From NCBI GenBank assembly GCA_012861695.1, contig JAAOOA010000033.1:15150434-15214433 (forward strand): DNA of 64,000 nt. Reading direction: 5' to 3'. Made by a program: the position numbers and the translations under genes. The stretch comes from Trematomus loennbergii (Eukaryota > Chordata > Actinopteri > Perciformes > Nototheniidae). This document shows, one piece after another, positions 1 to 30,500 of this stretch; the stretch's first letter is position 1; each line of letters begins with the position of its first letter. The notes below the pieces were generated by a model that saw only the letters and a program-made list of their open reading frames with translations, was not told where the DNA came from and searched no databases.

Positions 1-14125
<14,125 letters not shown>

Positions 14126-14448
14126 TGACATTTTCTTTTCTTTCTACCCGCAGTATTCGGAAAACATTGTTTATAATCACAGTTTTATGTGGAGAAATAC
14201 GATTTCCAAGGAGAAAATGTTGTACATACTTTTGTAAATTATCGTTTGTAGCTTGCTCCTCTACTGTAAGCTCTGCTGCACCTACAGTTAAGAGACACAC
14301 AGCATATTGTACATTTCACTTTGCCTTTTATAAGTTGTATCTTGACATCTGTGTACATTTGTTTTGTACCGTTTAAACTCAATCATATACCGCGCTCTCA
14401 AATTGTTAAGAAGCGACTTTTCTATCCCACTTCCTGATTAAAACATAG

Positions 14449-14692
14449 AATAAACACACTGTAGGTTATTAGACGGCTCTTTGAAAAACACAAATTCATG
14501 TACTTCTAAAAGACATTAGAAGTACATGAATTTATCATGTACTTAAGCTGCAGTTAGAGATCATTAAACATTAACTTCTTCCTCTGTTTAAATTTGCCCA
14601 GGAAATGTATAGAATGAGCATTGTTTGTATTTAGTATTCTGATAGTTTTAACTCTCCAAGTGCTAAAAAAGAATGAAGCTTTGTGAAATAAA
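14449..14692 (+). terminator. taf1: taf1 poly(A) signals
   Basis: Two AATAAA hexamers, at 14449-14454 and 14687-14692, lie 324 and 562 bases after the taf1 stop. Alternative 3' ends are plausible. The 3'UTR from 14126 is AT-rich and non-coding. Confidence 0.6.
14492..14533. repeat. Perfect 17-bp hairpin in taf1 3'UTR
   Basis: AAATTCATGTACTTCTA at 14492-14508 is the exact complement of 14517-14533, with an 8-base loop. It sits between the two taf1 poly(A) signals and so would be present only in the longer 3'UTR. Function unknown. Confidence 0.75.
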
Positions 14693-15950
14693 GTGGTTTA
14701 AATCTAAAACATCCACTTGTTTTTCCATATTGACATGTTTAATCTAAAGACCACACGCACCACCAGAGATGAACTTGGTTTGATTACATTTGAAGTCAAC
14801 TTTGATGGATGCTGTGTGTGCAGTTGGGGTAACAAACCACAAGGCCCATTGCATGCCAACTAAAGAAAATGATTACAACTTCACTGGGTTTGGTTTGACT
14901 TTATTGACATATGACTGTTTTTGCCGACATTCTGACATGTCATCACAGGAAAAGCACAGATCTAAGTCACTTTAATGTAAGTAATAGCTGCATAACATTT
15001 AGATGAGCTGGCTGCAGGACCCTGGTATCGTTTATGGTGGAAAGACTATCCACAGTATGTAGTCATAAAATAAAATTGCACACAAGCCACACCTCCATCT
15101 ATTTCTCGGTAACAAGACCACTTCCTATTGAGCATCACCTTTTGTGTTATTCTCACAGTGCTTGATGGCAAACTGCACACTTCCTGTTGTGTCAATGCTG
15201 CAGAAAAGTTATTCTGGAATTGTCGCAGCAACGTGAAATTTGACTTCCATATTAGGTCAAACTTCACTTTTAAAAGGCTTTTATAATGCTGGTATTTCAC
15301 ATTCAAATCAGCATAGAAAAACCACTTCTGTAACAAACACTGATAACATTTAAATTCCTTATATTACAATATTCCACATCACACCGTTTATTGTTTAAAC
15401 AACCTTGTTTCATTTCAGCACACAGGATGATTGGTCGTATGAAGTCCCAACCACGAGGATGCTTCTGTCAGGTGTTGCTCAGAGAATTGCCAATTACACA
15501 TTCTGAGATCTTAATCTACAACCTGTAGATAAGATGACCCTGTCAATCGAATGGAAACCTCAAAATGTAACATGCCTTTATGAAAGATTATTTCCACAAT
15601 CTACTGCTGCTCATATCTGCTTGTTTTTAAATATAGATTAGAGAGAATACTTTGTTAAAATGTAGAAAGTAACATTTTAATGACTTTTTCAAAGTAATGT
15701 TACCTTTATCATTTGGTTACTTTTTGATTACTTTTTTAAACTGTGCAAGAAAGCTTAAAAGTAAAAAAAAAATATGTACACTAATTTGTAAATTACATAT
15801 TTTTCTCTGTATCCGTAGCAATAAAAGTTATTTTGTATTTTGATCACGTTACACTGTTTCTTTGAACTAGTCACTCCCCAGCACTGTTTAAATTATTATG
15901 AAGGCAGGCATTCAAGTAAATAAATATTGGATATGACATAAACATCTGTT
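14693..15950. other. Intergenic spacer between taf1 and SLAIN-like gene
   Basis: AT-rich DNA between two convergent genes. I see no conserved coding frame; the reading frames present are short and lack splice-consistent continuation. Part may be 3'UTR of either gene. Confidence 0.5.
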
Positions 15951-15956
15951 TTTATT
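15951..15956 (-). terminator. Poly(A) signal of SLAIN-like gene
   Basis: TTTATT on the plus strand is AATAAA on the minus strand, about 36 bases after the SLAIN-like stop codon at 15992-15994. The spacing implies a very short 3'UTR. Confidence 0.5.
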
Positions 15957-15991
15957 CTACCCTATCAAAATGTTAGGCTACTATCAGGAAT

Positions 15992-18344
<2,353 letters not shown>

Positions 18345-18861
18345 ATATCCTTTAAATTCTTGTCCTTACTCCTCCATTTTAACGATGTTATAGGTGGACC
18401 AGAATCAGACAAAATTGGGCTAAATCTTCATCCTCAACAATGTGATTCTTTAAAGTTCCAACTATGGTTCTTTTGCTCTGCAGGAGCTGAACTGTGTTTA
18501 GCTTCACCATAGCAACTATTGACCCAGATTTGTTGATTAGGGCGCCGTTAAGTTTAGACACCTAACAGATTGGCTGGATTTAAGAAGCATCATGAGCTTA
18601 TGTGGATTAAAGAGTCGAGGAGTTGCTACCAAGAAAAGAAAAAGAGACACCCAATTACTATACCATCACAAACTATGGTAAACCTATAGGTTATAGCCTT
18701 GGTTGAGCGATACAATATGTCACAATGGTGTTTATCTTTTAGGGAGATTTAGACTTTACATTCAGACCACTCTCACTGTAGTATAAGATAAGACATGTTT
18801 TCCAGAACCATGTCACTTTTTGTTCATGTGGTGTTTGGAGCTTTTGCTGAATGTTTGTTGT

Positions 18862-19012
<151 letters not shown>

Positions 19013-19187
19013 AGCAGATTAACACAAGAATGAGAGCTTCCCTTAGAGCCATGTGAAACATAAGATTATCTTTCTTTCTCACCCAAACCAGCGGCAAAGT
19101 GCTACTTTGTTCTTTACGGCTCAAAGGAGATAAATGTAAATCAGACCATTTAATCAGCTACTTTAAATTATGTTAAATCGGGCTACT

Positions 19188-19576
19188 TTAAAGGTGGGGT
19201 AGGTAAGTTTGAGAAACCGGCTCGAGATCGCTAGAATTTGAAAATACACAACCGGAGAAAGTCTGCCACTTCCTTATAGAGCCCCTCCTCCAACACACAC
19301 GAACGCGCACATGACCAATGAGGGCACGAGATAAGTTTGTGCACAGATGGAAGGCTGACAGGCAGGTAGGCCATCCAGTTATTTTAGCCGGGCCGGCAAA
19401 AATAATTGGTCGTGCTTTTTACAGTACTACAGCTTCCACAGATGACATTTTTTTATGGGTTTTTTGTCAAAGCACTTAAGATATTCATTGCTATCGGGAT
19501 GTTAAGAGCATTCCATGGAATATAACAAAAAGTGTATTTCGAGCCGGTTTCTCAAACTTACCTACCCCACCTTTAA
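19188..19576. repeat. TTAA-flanked MITE with ~35-bp inverted ends
   Basis: The left end from AGGTGGGGTAGGTAAG through TTTGAGAAACCGGCTCGAG is repeated in inverse at the right end (CGAGCCGGTTTCTCAAACTT then ACCTACCCCACCT). Both ends sit in TTAA. It is 389 bp with no coding frame: a non-autonomous DNA element in the spacer between the SLAIN-like and SLC6 genes. Confidence 0.8.
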
Positions 19577-19834
19577 GTGATGTTAAATTGAAGCCTCCAA
19601 GACTGATTTAAATGAACATGAGGGTTAAATGGGCTACAATTACTAGCATGACATTGGCTCAACTTATAAAAACATAAAACATAAAAATAAGTTAAACTGT
19701 GAAAAGCTCAGGTTGCATTGTGCATTTGACTAATTAGCATAGCATGTCCCAGTTAGCTAGCATGTAGCTACCTGGGAACTAGGAGGACTAGCTAACCAAC
19801 TAACCCTATGAAGGATTTGGAACAGTTTGTACAT

Positions 19835-19873
19835 AACTTGAATATGAAATTCAAGTTATTTCATATTCAAGTT
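19835..19873. repeat. Perfect 16-bp hairpin
   Basis: AACTTGAATATGAAAT (19835-19850) is followed after seven bases by its exact complement ATTTCATATTCAAGTT (19858-19873). Intergenic; no function assigned. Confidence 0.7.
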
Positions 19874-19939
19874 GAGTTTTTAATCCATGTACACATGTGT
19901 ATATGGTGTTTGTTTTAATGATGTACAATAATGTAGGTA

Positions 19940-21102
19940 TATGGAAGCCCATTTCCGCAACTTAAAAAAAAGAAATCCCCATGAAAAGTCACAATTATGA
20001 GATAAAAAGTCATAATTTTGAGATAAAAAGTGTGCATCTTGTCAATATTTCTTTACTGCTTTTAGCCACTTTTGGTGAACATTGTTTTCAGTTTAAGAAC
20101 ATGTTTACGTTTCAATGCAGAGAACTTTCTGTGAATACCTCAGTTAAGGAAGTAGTTTAAGATTGATGGTTTATATTGCTAGACTTCACTAATAACCTGA
20201 GTCTAAATCAGTTATTTCAGACAACATACTGTTATGGTAATTACATGGTTTATATGTGGTAATGTCTAGGGTCATTTGGGATATGAAAGACAAATGGAAC
20301 AACCTTACTCTGTGTTTCATATGTTATATTTACAACTTGTGTTTATTGAAAATGAAAAGCATTTGACGTTCATCTAACCTCCAGAACACATGCACCAAAT
20401 AACCAGCCCCACTGTTCTTTCTGAAGAAACACCACTTGACATCAGGTTCACCCGTTACCATGATGGGAAATAAGTGATTTATTACAAAAACAAGAGATGT
20501 CACATAATAGTCCAATGTGTTACAATTGACATATTCCTTTTTTAAGCACTATTCTATTCAGGTGCTGTTCTTGTTATTTACCAAAAGACAGCTTGGCATT
20601 TAAACCACTCATAAACGTATCGATGGATTACGATAAAAGGCTGCTGATGCTGTAGCAAGTTAGATTAAAATGCAGTCAAAATGAAAACAGCAATTTTGTA
20701 TGCTATTTGTTTAAATAATTGAATAAATAATTGAATTAATACATGTGTGTATTTTGCATTTGTATCCTGTTCTTACACATAGTCAATCTAAGGGCAACAC
20801 ATTACTTTGTTTGTGTGTACATACAAATATATGTACTGAGAATATTTGATACATCTTTGACGTGTCTCAAACAGCTACAATTATATTTTAATTCATCACA
20901 GGTTAAAGTATATTATAATTCTGACAATTGCAATCATCTCATAATGACTTTTTATCTCATTATTTCGACTTTCCTATCTCATAATTATGACTTTTTATCT
21001 CATAATTATGACTTTTTATCTTATTATTTCGACTTTCCTATCTCATAATTATGACTTTTTATGAGTTTTTTTTTTTTTAAGTGGCGGAAATGGGCTTCCA
21101 TA
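19940..21102. repeat. Inverted-repeat element with ATAATTATGA-type arrays
   Basis: Ends TATGGAAGCCCATTTCCG and CGGAAATGGGCTTCCATA are inverted repeats about 1.16 kb apart. Subterminal regions contain repeated CTCATAATTATGACTTTTTAT units, in one orientation at 19988-20030 and the other at 20935-21060. No transposase frame is seen; non-autonomous DNA transposon. Confidence 0.72.
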
Positions 21103-21598
21103 TGGGTATTCGTTAAAACTTTTAAAACTCGAAACTTTCACTGAGTAGGCCTACACCCACATACAGTCCAGTCCGTGCGTTGATCTCATGTACAGGACAG
21201 ACAGAGAAGTTAGAACCACATAATGACAAAGATTTCCAGATATATGTTTTGTTTTATTAAACAATGTCCCTCCCATGGTCCCTCCCATGACTAACATCTC
21301 TGAATACACCCTGGCCTCCTCTCACACAAAGCAGAGCAGGTTGGAGGAGGTGTCTCCCCCTCCTGCACTTGCGCTCTGCCTCCCTGCCCTTCACCTCACC
21401 GGCCTGCTGTTTCCTCCTCGTCACCGCGGATGTCTCCCTGCCTCTGCCGCTTCGGTTAACACCGAGCGACAGGACTTATTCAACTACCTCTAAAACTACA
21501 GCAACGTGGCGTACTTCTCAGAGGACTCTAGCGTGTAAAATATGGATTAACAGGGTACAAATAAAATTGTGAAGCACCACCTGCAACGGGGGTGGGAA

Positions 21599-24500
21599 AT
21601 GCAGGACGAAAGCGGCAAAGCGGCACTCGGCAGCCCCGGAGTAGCAAGTGCAACCACAGCGCAGGTATGTTTGTTATTCACACTCCAACCACATCACTTT
21701 TGTTTGACTCCAAACGAAACGTGGGTCACTCATTAGTTTACCCCAGGTCCCCTGGCGTTTACAGAGTTCGTGGCAGGACAGCAGGTAACATTTGTTTAGA
21801 GTCTAACCTGTCTGTCCACATCGCTCTCACCTCAGGCTTGACTTCAGCTTCACCCTTCACACTGCAGACCGTAGAGATAAAGCGTGTGTACTCAACAGAT
21901 GTGTGTGCCCAGACATTTCCCAAGTTTTTACACGACCACTCACACAGATGATGGTTGTGGTGGTTTAATGATGGTATATCCCGTTATTCAACTTAATTAA
22001 AGCACTTTGGCATTACAATTAATTTCCCCAATCATTCCCTGAGGTGAAACTTTTTTTTTTGTGATACAATATTCAGGACTTTTTTCATTTACCTCTGATT
22101 TAGCTAACATTTACATTGGTGCTTTTTTAAAGCCATTTGGGTAAGTCCTCAGCAAATAGATATTTCTGATTCTGATTTTGAGAACTGGAATGATCACACA
22201 TAGTCCTCAATCTAATTTAATAAGCAATTAGTCAATGGAGAAGACCGTAATCACCAGCAATTAAAATAACATAACACCAAACCTCGCCAGACTCCATCTT
22301 CCAGTGATGCTGATATCTTGGCTAGGACATTTGCCTGGGGCTTTTCAATGTCACCTGTGCTTATTTTCTGTATATATTTCTGATTTGAATTGAAGAAAGA
22401 AAGTAGTTACTTAAGCTGTAGATTACTCAACATAGAAAATATCCGTCAATTAATAGAGATGTCTGCTTCTTATATTCATTTATTTGACATGTTGATTATG
22501 GATATATCTTTTGCTCTTTTTGCACAATATTTGATACATTTATTTGAAACGTAATCAGCCCTCAGGTTCTCTAGGGCCTGGCACTGCAATTGTTTAAACA
22601 GATTCCTTTGTTATATCATCTTGTTAACACAACTACATATTGCAGTACCTTCCCAGACAACTACTTGTCACTTTGCCTCCATAAGTTACATATGAACACA
22701 TACTCTTATTGTGCAGGCCCTACTTGGGGAGACCATACATCTCAAAAGACATTACATTTCAAATGACTCAGAACTTCTTTAATGAAACTGTGGTTATTGT
22801 GTGGGTGTCAGGGGCGTCGCCTGGACCTGAAAACATTCGGGGCTTAGCCCACAGTGGCGGCGGCACTACAGTGGCATTTTTCACTGCAACACTCCCCACA
22901 CGCACACACACAGTACACCCGCGACTGTTACAATGAAGGCTCGATAATCAGCTCACGGCATATAGGCAGGGGTAAAGTGGTATTTTTTATGAGTGGGGGG
23001 CTCACCTCCTCTAGGGGGGTCCGGGGGATGCTCCCCCGGGAAGATTTTTTTTTAAATATTGAAGTTAAATGCATCAATCTGGTGCACTTTGAGAGCAAAA
23101 TGAAGAGATCTATGGATACCTCTCTCAACACCCATATGAAGCAGAACTGTAAACAGATGTACTTTTTCTTTATGGATATTTTACTAATCACTCCCCTTTT
23201 AAACTCTATTCTTGTTTTACTGCCATATAGTATTTCATAACTGTTTTTCCTTTATTCTCTTATTTTTTTTATAACTATAATGATCGAAGGTGTGCCGCGG
23301 AAATAATCTTTTGAATAATTTGTGACCAAACCGTTTGAGACCCACTGAGATAACTTAGACTAAAGTTATGTATCTAAACACTCAGAGAGTCCTTTAGCTC
23401 ACCTGAGTCTCTGTACCCCATTCACACCAACGGTGTTTCGGGCCGGTTCGGTGCTGGTGCTTGAAAAGCACCGGGTTTTCCTGTTCACACCGCAGCGGAG
23501 CAGCCTCTAAGCTCCGGAATCCGGTTCGTTTCGAGCACCAAAAAGTTGTCCGTGTAGAAGCAAGAACCGCTTACGTCGGAGGGGGGCGAGATTAACCTGA
23601 GATAACAGTTAAGGCGAGTACGGCAAATAAAAGTTGTAACAGCAGTAGTGCTGAGCAAAGTGACTAGAACGCAACCACACACTTGTAAAAAAAAACACGC
23701 TTTATAAAGTCAGGCAACACTAACCAGGCTTCGTGTGATTCTGTTTATTTGTACCTTACTTTGACCATCCGTTCGCTGTTATTGATCATTGTGGAGAGCA
23801 GGCAGACGTTTTGTTTGTTATTATAGCAGCTATCGGATGGAATCAATACATGGGCTGCACAGGTTGTCATGTCCGACTATCACAAGTAGAATCATAATGA
23901 AAAATACGCCGGTAAAAAGTGCCTGTAGAAAACGGCTTAGCAAGTAGTCAGTTTAGCTTCGGTTGCTATGCTAACATCACCCATGTTATACCAGAGAAAC
24001 TTTCATAACAGCGTTGTGATGCCAAACAGCGTCAATTCAGACTGACACCAAACAGCGTCAATTCAGACTGACACACATTCACTTAAGGGGAACTGGGGAT
24101 ATGTAACAGCTGCTTGTGTGACAGTCAGACAGTGAATACTTTAGAGCCGTGAGCTAACCCGGAGCTAACGGGAGAATACACTCCCGTTGAAGAGCAGTCA
24201 GCACTGCAGCGGTCGGTAAATGCCGCTGAAACACATTAATAAACAATGAACCACGGCACGTCATGACGCAGCAGCGGCAGCACCAGTCGGGCTCTGAGCG
24301 GTGTGAAAAGAGCCGGCGCTAAACCGAAGAACCGGTTCTGAACCAGAAAAGCTCTAGCACGGAGCTAGAAGGGGAAAAGCCTTGGTGTGAAAGGGGTACC
24401 AGTCTGAGAGGAGAGGACTCTCCTCCAGCTTCTTGTGGAACAAACAGCTCCTTATGTCCGTTAGTGCAGCTAGCTAACCAGATGCTAACAACACGGTGAC

Positions 24501-27500
24501 TGCTGGCATCGGTCCCTCCCTCCCCCTCTCTCCCTCTCTCTCTCTCTATCACACTAAATGCGCTATTGCCACACACACACAGAGCCGAGCTTGAATGACA
24601 CAAGCACACGTTTATTTCCATGCAACTCTCTGATTGGTCTGGTGTCATGCCTCTGTTGCATTCACTGAACACGGGAAATTACAGTGCTGCCGTCCTCTCT
24701 TGTGTCATGATGAGGTTCACGTAAAGCACGGTTAATGTATTATATTATTGAGGGAGAATTGTCCGGGGCTACAGAAAAAACATTCGGGGCTAAAGCCCCG
24801 GATGCCCAGGCCAGGCGACGCCACTGGTGGGTGTCATTTAAATAATTGGTTAATTATTCATCTTTAAACACATAACTATGGCCGTAAAAAAAAGCAGAAG
24901 CCTGGCTGCTATATCATTCTGTTAGACTTCCTCCCTGCTACCTGACATGAGATGGTCAGAGATGGATAGTTCCTGTCTTGTTCGAAGTGGATTGTCTGAT
25001 TGAAGGAAGAGGAAGAAAAAGTACAGTTTGTGGTTTTTAACATTTCAAGAGTTACAGACAGAATGGGGAGACTTTACACACAGCTTGTTTGACATTAGAA
25101 ATTAAAGATCATCGACACACTAAGACAAACTCGGTAATATTGAACCCAATTTGAGTACATTTTGGTACCCAGTACTGGTTCAAGCTAGCATCATGTCTGT
25201 TACTTGGTATCTATGAGCATAAGAACCACAGGGTCAACAATCACACCCTTTTTATGGCTGAGTATTAGGGTTGTTTCCATTTTGTTTTTCAGCCAAACAA
25301 AGTGGTTATTTTGACTCAGTCAAAATGTCATATTAACATCGTAACCAGCAAATGTTTGGTTATGTACTTAATAAAGAATTATAAGAAAGGTAATTGATTC
25401 ATGTTTTTCTGCTTGACTTAATGAAAAATGTATTTTTCCACATATGAACAACTTGACTACCTTGTCATGAAAGGAAAATGGAATTAGTTAATTTCCGAGT
25501 TATATTAATACCTGTATGAATGTCCTCTCTGACTGTAATTGTTCTTTCTCTAGAATTCATTACACTTAAACGGGCATAATATCAATCAAAATGGCCACAA
25601 CACGACAGCTACACCTGCACAGTTTGGCTCAGGAGCCCAGAGTCCTGCACCCTCTCCAGTTCCAGTTATCCCAAGGGAGCAGTGGGGAGGGAAGTACGAG
25701 TTCCTGCTCTCCTGTATCGGATACTGTGTTGGGCTGGGGAACGTGTGGAGGTTCCCATACCTTTGTTATCGCAATGGAGGAGGTGAGCGGTCTACAAGCA
25801 TGTTCAATGCCCTCTGAAGTCTCAAATGCTTTAAATGCCTGGGTTACTGTACGTCTGTACTGATTTGTTACACCCATTTGGGCAAGAGGCCCTCTTCCCC
25901 CTGCCAATGGGTGTGCACCGTCCTCCTCACCACGTTGGCTTATTTTTTCCACCCTCAGTCCAGTGGTCTCCATGGCAGCCTTTAGTACTAACACACCAAA
26001 CATTGACTAATCCTATAAATTGTCCTTGATTACACACTAGACACAAGGTCTGCCTGTCTAACCCACACTAATACATCTCCATCTGAAATCCAACATGTTT
26101 AGACTTGACTAACAGTAAAGAGCGATGACATCATTGGTCTGTGAAGCTGCCACCTAGACAGAGATTATATAAATTAACCTGCCTTTACAGGCCGTCTACA
26201 TGTAGCAATGTGGAAGTCTCCCCCCAGCACCACACTTTCTCAAACTGCTGTATTCCTATTCTTCACAGGTGTGTTTCTCATCCCCTATTTCATCATGCTC
26301 TTTGTTACGGGTGTGCCCTTGTTCCTCATGGAGCTGAGCTTAGGCCAGTACGGAGCAGCCGGCCCCATCACTGTGTGGAAATGCTGCCCTCTGCTCAAAG
26401 GTAACAACCTCCTGCACCCTGCTTTTTATCCCAGGACACTTACATACACCGTAATTCAGTGACGCTACCTAAGAGATAGTTATGTCAGGGTGGGGACTTA
26501 TAACATAATTAGTTAAGGAGTGTTAAATCACAGTTCTATATTAAATCTCCAGGAATCTTGAGCATCCAGTTTGAACCATGTGCAATGACTTGAGTAAGCA
26601 GGATCTCAAGTTGACATGCAAATGCTTGTGTCATCAGTCAGCCCTGATAAGAAAAATAACCAGCTGACTCGCATCAGTTTGCCACCTCACTAGCATACAG
26701 CAAATTCCTGAGAGCTCTGTTGCTCACTTTCTAAATATAATCAATAATAAAGAAACCTTCGGACCTCACAAATATAGCCAGAAAAAACAGGATATAAGAC
26801 ATTCTTGTGTACATCTTGTTTTTCTGTGTCTCTTTCTTGTAGGTATTGGTATTGGGATGCTCTGTGTGTCCTGTCTGGTGTGTCTCTACTATAACGTCAT
26901 TATAGCTTGGACGTTTTACTACCTGGCTAGCTCGTTACAGAGCCCCCTGCCCTGGTCCTGTGATGCTATTGCTAATATAGGCCTCTGTGGAAACATCACC
27001 ACCAACAGCTCTGCTGGTAGAGGCCTCAGCCCCACGGAAAAATTCTGGAAGTAAGTTGTTTTTTTATAATTTAAAATAAAATGCTTTTCAACATTTTACT
27101 GGCTGTTTTGAAACAAATAACCTTAAATGTTTCATTAGTGTGGACTGCTTTAAAGTCTACTATACATCTTCAGCCAGAAGGTTCCTTCACAATACAAACT
27201 CCCTTCTTCCAGGGAGTGGTCAAAAGGGTAACATAACCAGTTTCAGATAAAAACAATTTCAAACACATACAATACATAAAGACACCACGATATAAATAGT
27301 TAAGGAAGAGAGGCGTTCAGTAGCAATCCATAACACATTACACTGAGCCATGGATTATGTACAGTGCATTTTGTAAAAGACTGAAGTATGTTTAGAGTAA
27401 TCATATATTGCAGCTTATTCCACACCCATGCTGCTTACAATACTGTTTTAGAAAGCTCTGATTGCACCTTTTTTTTATTTAGCCTTTATTTATACAGGTG

Positions 27501-30500
27501 TAAAATCTCATTGAGACACAAGGTCTCATTTCCAAGAGAGACCTGTCAGTGGTAACACTACCACACAAAGTTACAGACAGACAGGACACTAGGACCTTGT
27601 TGCTGGTATGAAACGATGAAAGTCTGGAGATAAATGTAAACAAAAACGTGGCAATAAATAGCTACACATGTATTTTTGTCCTCTGGAACCATTCTACAAA
27701 TGTAAATGTGAGAGTGTGATCCTATATTCTTTACAAAACGTAATGCAGCATGTTAAGCAGACTCCATAAGTGTTATTTCTTGTTTCTTTTTGTTTTTTAA
27801 ATGGACCTGGCAGTAATGCTGCACACAACTTGTTAACCATTTGTTTTTCTTGAACAAACACAAATATTCTTCACGATGACAGGACTCTTCAACTGGTTAA
27901 ACTGTCACCTTTTGAGCTAATATGACTCAGGACCTTGCAACAAGCTTTTATGTGTTGCTGGAAATACAATTCATCTACATAATACATTTCAATATGCCAA
28001 TATACATTCCTATGATGTTTTCAAACAACAGTTGTTAAACTTCATGACTGTAATACTTTATAACAGTTACTCCGCAGCTCTTTCAATACATGTTGTATGA
28101 AAGGCTGTGTCTCTGTCTCGGTAAATGTTAGACGTTATTGATATGCAGCAAACAAACCAAAGGGTTCAGAGACTGAGGCAAGATACAATATCTAGGTGAG
28201 TTTGTTGACCCCTGTAACGGGGACTACTCACAAAAAGCATAGCATTCAGAGGCATTTAGAATTCTCTGGGGAACTGAATTGAAAAGAAGAGTCGGAGCAG
28301 AAAGAGGAAGAAATGACAACGATGTTGTTAGAACAACTCTAAGGCTTGCTTTGGCTTGTAGTACTGCATTGTTTATTGTGCGTCTGTTGATGCGTAATAA
28401 GTGTAGCACCACTAGCTAAGGAAAGAGGCGAGTCATTTTATCTATTTATGTTTGACTTGTGTGTGTTGCAGCGAGCGTGTGCTGGGTGTAGTGAACAGTG
28501 AGGGCCTCCACGACCCGGGCCCTGTCCGCTGGCCCCTGGCCCTGTGCCTCCTGGCCGCCTGGATCATAATCTTCCTGTGTATGCTCAAGGGCATCCGCAG
28601 CTCTGGCAAGGTGAATTTACACATTGTTGTTATTGTCAGCTCCCACAAAACACACGCAGACCGTCCTGCCCTTTGCTGGCACATCTTGTTTAATGTTATT
28701 GTGTGCTGTCTGTGTTTTCAGGTGGTTTATGTAACAGCTACCTTCCCATACTTTGTGCTCATTGTTTTGATCATCAGAGGGGCTACACTGGAAGGCTCTC
28801 TTCTGGGCATTGCTTTCTACCTCACACCAGACTGGAGCCGATTAGCTAACGCACAGGTACTTCTGATGTTAGACTGGAACTCATGTGGGTACGATGATTT
28901 AATTGCTGTGTTAAAAATGATCTCGATATTTTCATTTTTTAAGGCGTATTTTGGTCTGATACATTACAGGTGTGGAATGACGCAGCCTCGCAGGTCTTCT
29001 ACTCTTTGGGCATTGGAGTTGGAGGACTGCTTTCTATGGCATCTTACAATAAGTTTGACAACAATGTAATCAGGTGAGTGTGTGCTCTTCTGCTCCAACT
29101 GCTACATTGCTGCAGTCATTAAAGGTTCGGTCTCTAACTCGCAGTTTTTCTTTTTCAGGGACACTTTGATTATCACCGGAGGAAACTGCTGCACCAGCTT
29201 CTTTGCGGGGTTTGCTATATTCTCAATCCTGGGTCACATGGCGTGGAAGAAGGGAGTGCCTGTCGGAGAGGTGGCTGATACAGGTAGATACTGTTTAGTA
29301 ATCCTTTGGTCCTTCTTTAATCCAGAAATCCATACAGATTAAATAACACATGTTTATCAAAAGATGAATCTTAAAGGTACATTTCACCTTACACTTTTTC
29401 TTTTACCTGAAGTGCTATTTATCATTCTAGATTGATTTGGTGTGAGTTGCCAGGTGTTGGACATATTGTTCTAGAGATGTCTGCGTTTTTTCCAGTATAA
29501 TCAAATTAAATGGCAGAAATAAAGATTGATGTTTGTTTATCCAAAAACTATGAGAAGTGCCATCTAGTTCTATTTTATTGGAAATTAGGCAGATATGACT
29601 TTGGCTGATATATCTTTATAGTAAGCAACTAACACCAAAACAATACAGATTAATAAATAGCAAAGCAAGTGAGAGAAAAAATCTGTATTTTATATTTTGG
29701 GGTCGGTTTTGTTTCCATATAATAATATTTATTTCTGAATATAACTTGAAAAATATAACAGGACTCCTTTTTCTTTGTGTAAAGTAGCGTTAGGGTTAGT
29801 TTACTTCATTACTGATGAATGAAAAGAGTATATTCTATCAAACTGTGTTATGCATGAATGACCTTTTCAAACTTTACACATTTTCTAATTTGCCTTCAGG
29901 TCCTGGGTTGGCCTTTGTTGCTTACCCAGAGGCCCTTGCTCTGCTGCCGGGCTCGGTTTTCTGGTCCATTATGTTCTTCCTCATGCTCTTCATGATGGGG
30001 ATCGATACGCTGGTAAGGCCACACACCCCAAACGATGTGAGCAGGATTAAAGACCAATGAGTCCCCCTCTGTATGTTTGACACCTTCTGCTGTGACGCTC
30101 CACAGTTTGGCAACATGGAGGGCATCACCACGGCCGTGCTGGATGAGTTCCCGCACCTCCGAACAAACACGCTGCACAAGTCCTTGTTCTTAGGCACTCT
30201 GTGTTTCTGCTTTTACCTGATGGGTCTCCTGTTGGTGACAGATGTGAGTGTGTTTAACTTTAGGAAGTGATGAATGTGGGTTCAAATGCCTCTGCTCTGT
30301 GATCATACTCACATTTCCCATGCTGTCTGTGTCTTCATAGGGAGGAATTTACTGGTTCACTCTCATTGACTCCTTCAGCACTAGTTTTGGCCTCATCATC
30401 ATCACCCTCTTCATGTGCATGGGCATCTCCTTCTTCTACGGTAGCCCATCAAACACCCCTAGCCTTCATGTCAAACTCCTATCATTCATAAGAATTCAGG

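Noticed and set aside
20935..21060. Regular repeated units as a CRISPR array
   Set aside because: Units are contiguous AT-rich direct repeats without spacers, in a vertebrate genome and inside an inverted-repeat element.
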